42,896 bases of DNA, from NCBI GenBank assembly GCA_015069495.1, contig SVIN01000015.1, positions 1 to 42,896 of the forward strand, read 5' to 3'. Under the pieces are notes generated by a model. It was not told where the DNA came from and searched no databases. It saw only the letters and a program-made list of their open reading frames with translations. This DNA comes from Clostridiales bacterium (GTDB taxonomy: Bacteria; Bacillota; Clostridia; Christensenellales; Borkfalkiaceae). Shown piece by piece: positions 1 through 6,405 of this stretch (its first letter is position 1; every line of letters begins with the position of its first letter). The position numbers and the translations under genes are program-made.

Positions 1-168
1 CCGCGCGGGCGCTGTCGCGCCCTTGGTCGGTATGACTGTGAGGGAAAAGTGAATAGTGAAAAGTGAAGAAGTATGGCTGAAATTAGAAAGTGACTACTCA
101 TCAGTCTTTCGGTTCACTGCGTTTCACGCTCAAGACAGCTTCTCTCACAAGAGAAGCCAAATTGCGGA
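1..168. repeat. Upstream copy of a ~168-bp direct duplication
   Basis: Bases 1-168 match 387-554 almost base for base at an offset of 386, with about four differences visible near 127, 136, 142 and 169. The unit contains the end of a GC-rich hairpin block (arms GGGCG and CGCCC around position 10), a low-complexity GTGAA-rich stretch, and the 75-bp S element. Its left edge runs off the window. Near-identity suggests recent duplication. The short reading frame across it is not a credible gene. Confidence 0.85.
92..166 (+). repeat. S element, copy 1
   Basis: This is a 75-bp dispersed repeat beginning GACTACTCATCAG and ending in a hairpin GCTTCTC-tcacaa-GAGAAGC. Other copies lie at 478-552, 5471-5545 and 28136-28209. 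Here the hairpin arms differ from the copies at 5471 and 28136 (GCTTCCC/GGGAAGC) by a paired, compensatory change, which suggests the structure matters. A CGATAT hairpin array follows directly. Confidence 0.8.
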
Positions 169-227
169 TGATATATTGCTAAGGCAATACGATATACGCC
201 TAGTGGCGTACGATATGCCCTGCGGGC
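169..227 (+). repeat. CGATAT-hairpin array A
   Basis: There are three boxes (TGATAT at 169, CGATAT at 190 and 211) on an exact 21-bp period. Each is followed by a small hairpin: ATTGC-taag-GCAAT, ACGCC-tagt-GGCGT, then GCCC-tgc-GGGC. The boxes are constant while the arms differ in sequence but remain complementary. No gene overlaps. Confidence 0.85.
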
Positions 228-250
228 GTTGTGGGTAAGAATATATACTA

Positions 251-360
251 GGCTCCCTTTTCTCAAAGGGAGCTGTCAACAGCGTTGACTGAGGGATTGG
301 TGGGGAGTAAAAAGTTTTACCCCTTCCGTCACTGCGTGACACCTTCCCCTACAATAGGGG
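251..360. repeat. Multi-hairpin intergenic element (X)
   Basis: Four hairpins lie in a row: GCTCCCTTT-tctc-AAAGGGAGC (252-273), GTCAAC-agc-GTTGAC (275-289), GTCAC-tgc-GTGAC (328-340) and CCCC-tacaata-GGGG (346-360). Elements of this look are common between genes in uncultured Clostridia as far as I recall, but I do not know a name or a function. No reading frame here is convincing. Confidence 0.7.
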
Positions 361-386
361 CAGGCTAAGGTGACATGGGATACACT

Positions 387-554
387 CCGCGCGGGCGCTG
401 TCGCGCCCTTGGTCGGTATGACTGTGAGGGAAAAGTGAATAGTGAAAAGTGAAGAAGTATGGCTGAAATTAGAAAGTGACTACTCATCAGTCTTTCGGTT
501 CACTGCGTTTCACACTCAAGACTGCTTCCCTCACAAGAGAAGCCAAATTGCGGA
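387..554. repeat. Downstream copy of the ~168-bp direct duplication
   Basis: This is the second copy of the segment at 1-168. It includes S element copy 2 (478-552), in which the hairpin arms GCTTCCC and GAGAAGC carry one C-A mismatch, an intermediate between the two fully paired versions seen elsewhere. Confidence 0.85.
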
Positions 555-560
555 AGATAT

Positions 561-588
561 GAGACTCTATCGCTACGCTCCAGAGTGA
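561..588 (+). repeat. G element (short dispersed hairpin), copy 1
   Basis: This 28-bp motif starts GAGACTCTATCGC and ends CCAGAGTGA, with ACTCT/AGAGT arms. Further copies are at 19632-19658 (reverse orientation) and 30372-30399. Two of the three copies abut CGATAT hairpin arrays. Confidence 0.75.
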
Positions 589-610
589 TAGGTGGGTGAC
601 TGACGGCATG

Positions 611-735
611 CGATATATTGCGAATGCCATGCGATATATTCGTAAACGAATACGATATACACTTTGGTGTACGATATGTTTGCCAAGAGAAACACGATAT
701 ATTGCTAATGCAATACGACATGCGCCTGACGGCGC
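611..735 (+). repeat. CGATAT-hairpin array B
   Basis: CGATAT boxes lie at 611, 632, 653, 672 and 695, and a CGACAT variant at 716. The hairpins between them are ATTGC/GCCAT (one mismatch), ATTCG/CGAAT, ACAC/GTGT, GTTT/AAAC, ATTGC/GCAAT and finally GCGCC-tgac-GGCGC (722-735). The array ends about 12 bases before the trmB ribosome site, so it would lie in the 5' leader of that gene if transcription starts upstream. Confidence 0.85.
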
Positions 736-764
736 GCAAGAGTAAAAAGGAGAAATAAAAAATT

Positions 765-1451
765 ATGTCAATGAGAATGAGAAAAAAGAGAAACTTTGAC
801 GCGCGTATGGATGCGTGCGGGGATTTGTTGCTTGCGAAGGGCGCAAACGGTATACTCAACATGAAAGAGGCGGCGGAAAATTACCGTGCGCTTATCGATT
901 TCCAAACTGCTTTTGGTAACAACCAACCCGTGGCTCTTGAAATCGGTTGCGGGAAGGGGGGCTTTGTTATTGAACTTGCAAAGCAGACTCCTACCGTCAA
1001 TTACTTGGCGTTGGAAAAAATGAGCAACGTCATTTTAACGCCCATGGAAGAAGTGAAAAAACAAGGGGTGGAAAACGTGCGTTTCCTCAATATCCGCGCA
1101 GAATGTCTGCCTTGTTATATCCCCGAACATAGTTTGGACGTAATTTATTTGAACTTTTCCACGCCATTGCCCAAGCTTGGTTATGCAAACCAACGCTTGA
1201 CGCATCGTAATTTCTTGGAAGTTTACAAGAAACTCTTGAAAGCGGGCGGGAAAATTATTCAAAAAACGGACGATAGGGATTTCTTTGATTTCTCCTTGGA
1301 AGAATATCAAGCATGCGGGTATGCATTGACGGAAGTTTCCTATAACTTGCACGAAAACGGTAACCCGGATTGGAATATCGTGACTGAGTACGAACAGAAG
1401 TGGGTAGAACGCGGGTTGCCGATTCACCGTGTCGTTGCCAAGCTGAACTGA
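765..1451 (+). CDS. trmB: TrmB-like tRNA (guanine-N7)-methyltransferase, altered active-site motif
   Basis: The 228-residue product matches the TrmB family, which uses S-adenosylmethionine to methylate G46 in the tRNA variable loop. Visible family marks are the N-terminal MRMRKK, the SAM loop EIGCGKGGF, and the C-terminal TEYEQKWVERGLPIHR, close to the family's TxYExKF...G.PI.R. The usual NF(S/C)DPWPK motif reads NFSTPLPK (residues 130-137), so the conserved acidic residue thought to be catalytic is Thr and the Trp is Leu. The RHxKRRLT stretch reads GYANQRLTH, and the usual NIDAD reads NIRAE. The start at 765 is backed by AAGGAG at 747-752. The fold is clear; activity is uncertain. It is followed by a strong terminator. 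Confidence 0.8.
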   Translation: MSMRMRKKRNFDARMDACGDLLLAKGANGILNMKEAAENYRALIDFQTAFGNNQPVALEIGCGKGGFVIELAKQTPTVNYLALEKMSNVILTPMEEVKKQGVENVRFLNIRAECLPCYIPEHSLDVIYLNFSTPLPKLGYANQRLTHRNFLEVYKKLLKAGGKIIQKTDDRDFFDFSLEEYQACGYALTEVSYNLHENGNPDWNIVTEYEQKWVERGLPIHRVVAKLN

Positions 1452-1470
1452 ATTGCATTGTGGAATTTCA

Positions 1471-1497
1471 GGCGGTCGTTCGACCGCCTCCTTTTTT
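1471..1497 (+). terminator. Rho-independent terminator after trmB
   Basis: A perfect GGCGGTCG/CGACCGCC stem with a tiny tt loop is followed by TCCTTTTTT. Confidence 0.92.
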
Positions 1498-1582
1498 ACC
1501 TTAAAAACATATGCCCGCTTGTGCAAGTGGCAAAAAACCTAAAAAAAACTGAAAAAACAGCAAACTTTTTTCCGTTTGCCTA

Positions 1583-1611
1583 TTGAAAAAATTCTTTCCT
1601 TGTGTTATAAT
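1583..1611 (+). promoter_or_regulatory. Sigma-A promoter of the hydrogenase-like gene
   Basis: TTGAAA (1583-1588), a 17-bp spacer and TATAAT (1606-1611). An in-frame ATG sits inside this promoter, which is why the gene start is placed downstream at 1667. Confidence 0.88.
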
Positions 1612-1666
1612 ATACAAAATCATTTTTACAATCACGCGCGTACGAGGCGCGCTTGGAAGGAGATTT

Positions 1667-3370
1667 ATGGATTACGTATCGATTGCGTGTGGGAATATGG
1701 CGGTGGAAAATGCGTGGAAGTTGCTTTCCGCCAGCAAAAAAAGAACCTTTGTTGCGGTGCAGGTTTCTCCTGCTGTGCGCGTTTCCATCGGCGAAGCGTT
1801 TGGCTTATACCGCGGTGAAGACGGTATCGGTAAAGTGGCGGCGGCGTTGACTGCGCTCGGCGCGGATGCCGTTGTGGATACGGCGGTTTGTACGGACGCG
1901 ATCACTTTGATGAAGTTAAACGCTCTCAACGCGGGTATCAAACCCGTGTTCTCGTCCGAGTGTACGAGATGGGTGCAAATGGCGAAAGAGGAATATCCGA
2001 CCATCGCGGAAACGTTGTTGCCGTCGGCTACTACCGTATGCGCAAAATTATTAAAAAAATATTATCAGGCGCAGATGCCCGATAAGAAAATCCGCGTAAT
2101 CGCTTTGGAAGCGGGGGCGGGCAAGAAAGCCGATCCCGGTGTGGACGTTGTGTTGACCTTGGATGAGTTGGCGCAGATGCTGACTTTGTTGGGCGTAAAC
2201 ATTCGTCTTATGAAAAAGCAGAGTTTGGAAACGCCGCTTGGCGTGGCTTCGGGCGCGGCGTATATTGCGGCGGCGAGCGGCGGTGATGCGGAAGCGTTGG
2301 CACGTTGCTTGACCAAGGAAAAAACGCAAACCAATTTCCGCAAGTTTGCTTACAGCGGTTTATACGATCACAAGGAACGCCGTGAAGTGGCTTTACAATT
2401 GGATGGCAAGACGTGGAATTTTGCCGTAGTAGATACCTTAGAGGCGGCGCAGGCGGTGGTTGCTGATATTCAATCGGGCGCGAAAACGTATGACTACGTG
2501 GAAGCGACGGCTTGTGAAGGCGGGCAAATCGGCGTTGGGTGTGACTTGTCCAGCGAACAAGGTGAAATGACCAGAAGATTGCGTAAACTTGGTTTACAAT
2601 ACCTTGACCAAGCGCGCGCGGCACGTTCGGCGGATAGTTGTTCGTCTGCGGCGGCGGTTGTAAAGGCATGGAATGCGTTGTGCCGCAGCGGAGAAGCGGC
2701 GGCTTTGGATTTCATCGATGAAATCGTGGACGATCCCGAAGAAATCATCGAAGAAATCATCGAGGAAGTCGTAGAAGACGTAGTGGAAGAAACGGTGGAA
2801 GAAATCGTCGAAGCCATCATTGAAGAAGACGTTCCCGAGGAAATCGTGGAAGAAATCGTCGAAGAAGTGGTGGAAGAGCTCGTGGAAGAGCTTGTCGAGG
2901 AAATCGTTGAAGAGATCGTGGAAGAAATCGTCGAAGAACCTGCGCTGGAAGAATTGAAATGCGTGCAAGAAGAAGTTGTCGAAGAACCTGCGGTTGAGGA
3001 AATTGTAGAAGAAGTTATCGAAGAACCTGCGGTTGAGGAAATCGTGGAAGAGGTTGTCGAAGAACCTGCGGTTGAGGAAATTGTAGAAGAAGTTGTCGAA
3101 GAACCTGCGGTTGAGGAAATCGCAGAAGAGGTTGTCGAAGAACCTGCGGTTGAGGAAACCGTGGAAGAAGTTATCGAAGAACCTAAAGAACCTGAATACA
3201 CGCAGGAAGAATTGCAAACAGCCATCGAACACGTCGAAGAATTTTTGGCGGTTGCGGAAGAAGAACTGACTCCTGTACAAAGGGCGGCGCGCCATATCTA
3301 TTACCGCCGTTTGTCGACTACGGAACGCCGTAAATTGAAGAGAGCAAGAAGAAATCAAAAGAAGAACTAA
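1667..3370 (+). CDS. [FeFe]-hydrogenase catalytic-domain homologue with degraded cluster ligands and an acidic repeat tail
   Basis: The start at 1667 has AAGGAG 5-6 bases upstream; the product is 567 residues. Residues 30-295 align by eye with the H-cluster domain of iron-only hydrogenases: SPAVRVSIGEAFG (34-46), PVFSSECTRWV (93-103, for PMFTSCCPGWV), PLGVASGAAYI (190-200, for the SSGAG stretch), and YDYVEATACEGGQIG (275-289, for YDFIEVMACPGGCIG). Of four cubane cysteine ligands only two remain (C99, C283). The MPCxAKK cysteine is Gly/Ala (near 151), the CPGGC second cysteine is Gln287, and the proton-relay cysteine is Glu98. No ferredoxin domains precede it. Residues ~347-535 are Glu/Val/Ile repeats (EEIVEEVVEE type, with five EEPAVEEIVEEVV units), then a basic tail of about 30 residues. 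Hydrogenase activity is unlikely; the role is unknown. Confidence 0.78.
   Translation: MDYVSIACGNMAVENAWKLLSASKKRTFVAVQVSPAVRVSIGEAFGLYRGEDGIGKVAAALTALGADAVVDTAVCTDAITLMKLNALNAGIKPVFSSECTRWVQMAKEEYPTIAETLLPSATTVCAKLLKKYYQAQMPDKKIRVIALEAGAGKKADPGVDVVLTLDELAQMLTLLGVNIRLMKKQSLETPLGVASGAAYIAAASGGDAEALARCLTKEKTQTNFRKFAYSGLYDHKERREVALQLDGKTWNFAVVDTLEAAQAVVADIQSGAKTYDYVEATACEGGQIGVGCDLSSEQGEMTRRLRKLGLQYLDQARAARSADSCSSAAAVVKAWNALCRSGEAAALDFIDEIVDDPEEIIEEIIEEVVEDVVEETVEEIVEAIIEEDVPEEIVEEIVEEVVEELVEELVEEIVEEIVEEIVEEPALEELKCVQEEVVEEPAVEEIVEEVIEEPAVEEIVEEVVEEPAVEEIVEEVVEEPAVEEIAEEVVEEPAVEETVEEVIEEPKEPEYTQEELQTAIEHVEEFLAVAEEELTPVQRAARHIYYRRLSTTERRKLKRARRNQKKN
2981..3175 (+). repeat. Five 39-bp in-frame tandem units
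   Basis: Each unit encodes EEPAVEEIVEEVV with small changes (I/V, A/V, T/I). Unit starts fall every 39 bases from 2981. The DNA is nearly as conserved as the protein, which suggests recent expansion by slippage or unequal exchange. A looser glutamate-rich repeat precedes it from about 2710. Confidence 0.88.
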
Positions 3371-3382
3371 TACAACACGGAC

Positions 3383-3405
3383 GGCGCGCGGTATTACTGC
3401 GCGCC
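3383..3405 (+). terminator. GC-rich hairpin, weak terminator candidate
   Basis: GGCGCGC (3383-3389) pairs with GCGCGCC (3399-3405) in the gap after the hydrogenase-like gene. There is no clean U-run (ttcggttattt follows), so it may be an RNA-stabilising or partial termination structure rather than a full stop. Confidence 0.45.
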
Positions 3406-3431
3406 TTCGGTTATTTCACAAGGAGAAGAAT

Positions 3432-4469
3432 ATGAAAAACATTTTGAAAAAGACAATGGCCATGGTTTGCGCAACGGCTTGCGCAATCGGTTGCATGACG
3501 GGGTGCGTCTTTATAAAAGACAGCGGTAAAGAAAGCGGGAATGACGCCTTGAAAGATATTACGGTGTATATGCCTGACGGCGCGCCCGCGCTTGCTTTGG
3601 CGCAGTTGATGTATGAGGATACCAAAGAGGACGGCGTGGAATATTACGTGGCGAAAGCGGATGCGATTGCATCCAAAGTATCTTACGAGGACGCAACGAA
3701 AAACGCTGATTTTTGCGTGATGCCCTTAAATTTGGCTGCGAAAAATCCCAAGGTGCAGGCAAATTACATGATGCTCGGTTCGGTGACGAACGGCAACTTG
3801 TATATGATATCCAAGACGGAAACGCAGTACACGGCGGATAATTTGTCTTCGTTGATTGGTAAAAAAGTAGGGGTGTTGCAAATCAACAACGTGCCTGGTT
3901 TGACATTTAAGACGGTGCTCAACAACAGTAACGTGGCTTGGGCGGAACTGAAAAATACCGATACTGCGGTTACGGATAAAGTGAATCTCATCGCCCTTGC
4001 AGACGCGTCTGCTGTGGCAACGATGGATGCGGATTGTTTCGTGATTGCCGAACCCGCAGTCACGGCGCAGGTAGCGAAAAACGGATTCCATATCGTAGGG
4101 AATTTACAGACTTTATACAGCGGTGAAAACGGTTATCCGCAGGCGGTGTTGGTGGCAAATAAAGATTTTGTCACCGCGAACGGTGCATGGGTGAAGACTT
4201 TTACAAGTAAAGTAGCAAGTGCGGCAAATTGGTTGAAAACGGCGACGGGGGAACAAATCGTCACGGCAATCAATAGCCACTTGGACGAAACGCTTGGGGA
4301 AACGAGTTTGAAAGCACCCTTGCTTACGGCGGCGACTTTGGCACGTTGCGGGGTGAAGTATATCCCCAGCGCGGATTGTCAATCGGCGGCGGTGAAATTG
4401 TTAGACGAATATATCGGGATTAATCCCACTGCGGCGGCGATTCCGCAGGATGGATTTTTTGCAAAATAA
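3432..4469 (+). CDS. ABC transporter substrate-binding lipoprotein (NitT/TauT-like)
   Basis: The 345-residue product has a lipoprotein signal peptide: basic MKNILKK, a hydrophobic stretch, and lipobox CMTGC with the acylated Cys at residue 25. The mature part (DITVYMPDGAPALALAQLM, then GKKVGVLQINNVPGLTF and a C-terminal CGVKYIPS region) resembles periplasmic-binding-like folds of the nitrate/sulfonate/thiamine-precursor group. It would sit on the outer face of the membrane and hand ligand to the permease encoded 12 bases downstream. AAGGAG precedes the ATG at 3432. The substrate cannot be read from the sequence. Confidence 0.82.
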   Translation: MKNILKKTMAMVCATACAIGCMTGCVFIKDSGKESGNDALKDITVYMPDGAPALALAQLMYEDTKEDGVEYYVAKADAIASKVSYEDATKNADFCVMPLNLAAKNPKVQANYMMLGSVTNGNLYMISKTETQYTADNLSSLIGKKVGVLQINNVPGLTFKTVLNNSNVAWAELKNTDTAVTDKVNLIALADASAVATMDADCFVIAEPAVTAQVAKNGFHIVGNLQTLYSGENGYPQAVLVANKDFVTANGAWVKTFTSKVASAANWLKTATGEQIVTAINSHLDETLGETSLKAPLLTAATLARCGVKYIPSADCQSAAVKLLDEYIGINPTAAAIPQDGFFAK

Positions 4470-4481
4470 TTAGGTGAACGA

Positions 4482-5237
4482 ATGAAGAAGCTGATTTGGA
4501 AAAACGTAGCGCAGACCTTGGAGGCGATTGGATTTTTGCTGATCGTCTGGTTTGTCGCGTACCGAGCGGTGGGCAATACGGAATTGATTCCGCCCCTTTC
4601 CGACAGCTTAAAAGAGATGGGCGGTTTGCTGGTCAGCGGGGATGTATGGTCGGCGATGGGAATGACTTTACTGCGCACGTTCAGTGCGTTTACAATCTCC
4701 TTTGCCTTGGCGGTAGGGTTTGCCGTTTTGGCGTACGTATATCCCGCGGCGGGGAACTTTCTCGCACCTTTGGTATCTGCGCTTCGGTCGATGCCCGTGT
4801 TGGCGGTGTTGCTGATTTTGCTCTCCTTTTTAGGGGCGGGAAAAGCCCCGATGGCGGTGGCGTTTTTATCCCTATTCCCGATGTTGTATGCGGGGATTTT
4901 GGCGGGATTGTCGAGTGTGGACAAGCATTTGATTGAAATCAGCAGAGTGTATGCCACCCCTCTTTGGCGTAAAGTAACAGCAATTTATCTGCCCTTATCC
5001 GCGCCCTATATTTTGCAAGAATCGGCGGCGGCACTGTCCTTTGCTTTGAAATTGATTGTGTCGGCTGAGGTGCTGAGTTTCACGGCAACCAGCCTTGGCG
5101 GTATGATGCAAGAGGCGAAAATTTACAGTGAAATCCCACAATTGTTTGCGTTGGTAGGGTTGAGTTTTTTGCTTGGCTTGATTTTGGAAACGGCGGTATC
5201 GTTGCTTGCGAGTGCGGTGGAAAAACGGATGAGGTAA
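4482..5237 (+). CDS. ABC transporter permease (SsuC/TauC-like)
   Basis: The 251-residue integral membrane protein has about six hydrophobic segments and the EAA-loop-like signature around EISRVYATPLWRKVTAIYLP (residues about 151-170), which docks on the ATPase in this family. It is 12 bases after the substrate-binding gene, so the two are almost certainly cotranscribed. No ATP-binding gene follows; the next stretch is a short broken frame and then repeats. The permease may borrow an ATPase encoded elsewhere, or the system may be decaying. Confidence 0.85.
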   Translation: MKKLIWKNVAQTLEAIGFLLIVWFVAYRAVGNTELIPPLSDSLKEMGGLLVSGDVWSAMGMTLLRTFSAFTISFALAVGFAVLAYVYPAAGNFLAPLVSALRSMPVLAVLLILLSFLGAGKAPMAVAFLSLFPMLYAGILAGLSSVDKHLIEISRVYATPLWRKVTAIYLPLSAPYILQESAAALSFALKLIVSAEVLSFTATSLGGMMQEAKIYSEIPQLFALVGLSFLLGLILETAVSLLASAVEKRMR

Positions 5238-5243
5238 GGAAGT

Positions 5244-5448
5244 ATGCCGTTTACTTTTACAGATGGAAAAGGCGTGTCGGTTTCTTATGCAATATCTGCA
5301 TTGGACGAGGCGGGGCTTTTTCGTGTGGACTTGTTCATCTGTCCGTCAAGAAGGGGATGAACGGCAGACCACTCAAAAATGGATACACGTAATTCTTGGG
5401 GCGGTGTTGGTTGTTGTGTTACTTGTGTTATTTTTACTGTGTAATTGA
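5244..5448 (+). pseudogene. Small broken or frameshifted membrane-anchored ORF
   Basis: ATG at 5244 has a good ribosome site (GGTAAGGAAG) six bases after the permease stop and encodes 38 residues (MPFTFTDGKGVSVSYAISAL...) ending at a TGA at 5358-5360. The frame one base over then continues DERQTTQKW and a strong hydrophobic stretch (VILGAVLVVVLLVLFLLC) to a stop at 5446-5448. Removing one G from the run of four near 5353 would join them into a protein of about 67 residues with a C-terminal membrane anchor. It is either a degraded gene, a sequencing error, or two tiny ORFs. It does not look like an ABC ATPase. Confidence 0.4.
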
Positions 5449-5470
5449 GTGGATATACGCCTACTTGAAA

Positions 5471-5545
5471 GACTACTCATCAGTCTTTCGGTTCACTACG
5501 TTTCACTCTCAAGACAGCTTCCCTCACAAGGGAAGCCAAGTTTAG
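5471..5545 (+). repeat. S element, copy 3
   Basis: This is the same 75-bp element as at 92 and 478. The hairpin arms are GCTTCCC/GGGAAGC. It runs directly into CGATAT array C. Confidence 0.8.
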
Positions 5546-5547
5546 GA

Positions 5548-5678
5548 CGATATGCGCTTGACAGCGCGCGATATATTGCTGGCGCAATACGATATACAGC
5601 TTCGCTGTACGATATACGCCTAACGGCGTGCGATATGCGCTTGACAGCGCGCGATATATTGCTGGCGCAATACGATAT
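5548..5678 (+). repeat. CGATAT-hairpin array C, upstream of rex
   Basis: Seven CGATAT boxes (5548, 5569, 5590, 5610, 5631, 5652, 5673) are separated by six hairpins: GCGCT-tgac-AGCGC, ATTGC-tggc-GCAAT, ACAGC-ttc-GCTGT, ACGCC-taac-GGCGT, then the first two again. It is the most regular array in the window and ends 25 bases before the rex start. The last box reads CGATATAAT and so contains a TATAAT hexamer, but no well-spaced -35 was found. Confidence 0.9.
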
Positions 5679-5703
5679 AATGGTGTGCGAGAGGAGATTT
5701 GAC

Positions 5704-6357
5704 ATGAAAAACAAAGAAATGGAAACAAAAGAGATTTCAAAAGCGACGATTGCGCGGATGCCGTTGTATTTACATTTTTTACAGGAAGAATATTCCAAAG
5801 GCGCGCAATACATTTCTTCAACCGTGATTGCACAAAATATTTCCGTATCCTCGGTGTTGGTGCGTAAGGACCTTGCTTTGGTTTCCTCGGAAGCGGGCAG
5901 ACCGCGGTTGGGTTTTGCCATCAGCCGTTTGATTGTCGATATTGAAAAATTCCTCGGATATGACAATCTTTCCGATGCAATCATCGTCGGTGCAGGCGGG
6001 CTTGGACGTGCGTTTCTTGGCTACGAGGGATTCAAAAATAACGGTTTGAACATCGTTGCGGCGTTTGACGTGAAAGAAAGTTTAATCGGTACGACCGTGT
6101 CGGGAAAAGTCATTTTACCTTTATCCAAGCTGTCTGAGTTCGTGCAAGAACATAACATTCGTATCGGGGTTATCACCGTGCCGAAAGCGGCGGCGCAGTC
6201 CGTCTTAAACCAAATGGTAGAGGCGGGGATTAAGGCGATTTGGAATTTTGCCCCCGCGCCCTTGCGCGCCCCGAAAGACGTTATTTTAAAAACCGAGGAT
6301 TTGGCGGCATCCTTGGCTATGTTGGCGGGTAAAATTTACCGCGCGGGAAACTCGTAA
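5704..6357 (+). CDS. rex: Redox-sensing transcriptional repressor Rex
   Basis: The 217-residue product matches Rex: an N-terminal winged helix (KATIARMPLYLHFLQ, then SSVLVRKDLALVS and GRPRLGF) and a Rossmann domain with IIVGAGGLGRAF, FDVK, and the C-terminal NFAPAPL seen in the family. Rex senses NADH/NAD+ and represses fermentation genes, classically including adhE, which follows here. The start at 5704 is chosen because GAGGAG lies just upstream; the open frame extends back through the hairpin array but has no support there. No clear Rex operator palindrome was seen in the upstream DNA. Confidence 0.92.
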   Translation: MKNKEMETKEISKATIARMPLYLHFLQEEYSKGAQYISSTVIAQNISVSSVLVRKDLALVSSEAGRPRLGFAISRLIVDIEKFLGYDNLSDAIIVGAGGLGRAFLGYEGFKNNGLNIVAAFDVKESLIGTTVSGKVILPLSKLSEFVQEHNIRIGVITVPKAAAQSVLNQMVEAGIKAIWNFAPAPLRAPKDVILKTEDLAASLAMLAGKIYRAGNS

Positions 6358-6399
6358 CCTCCTTACATAACTCTCAACGTTTGCGTTGGGGGAAGGAGG
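6358..6399 (+). promoter_or_regulatory. Hairpin sequestering the adhE ribosome-binding site
   Basis: CCTCCTT (6358-6364), directly after the rex stop, is exactly complementary to the adhE Shine-Dalgarno AAGGAGG (6393-6399). Inside it, CTCTCAACG (6371-6379) pairs with CGTTGGGGG (6384-6392) over a tttg loop with two G-U pairs. Unpaired acataa lies on the 5' side. The ATG is six bases beyond the stem. The fold would hide the ribosome site until it is opened, for example by ribosomes finishing rex or by RNA cleavage. Confidence 0.75.
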
Positions 6400-6405
6400 G
6401 GAAGT

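Noticed and set aside
56-238. 60-residue plus-strand ORF
   Set aside because: It is a translation of the S element and array A; its copy at 442 onward is not kept open and no protein feature is visible.
2494-3358. Long minus-strand ORFs opposite the acidic tail
   Set aside because: Ser/Thr- and Phe-rich shadows of the Glu/Val repeat; no start signals.
5548-5678. CGATAT arrays as CRISPR
   Set aside because: The repeat is only six bases, spacers are self-complementary, and no cas gene is present.
5641-5681. rex promoter using TTGACA (5641) and TATAAT (5676)
   Set aside because: The spacer is 29 bp and both boxes are parts of the hairpin array.
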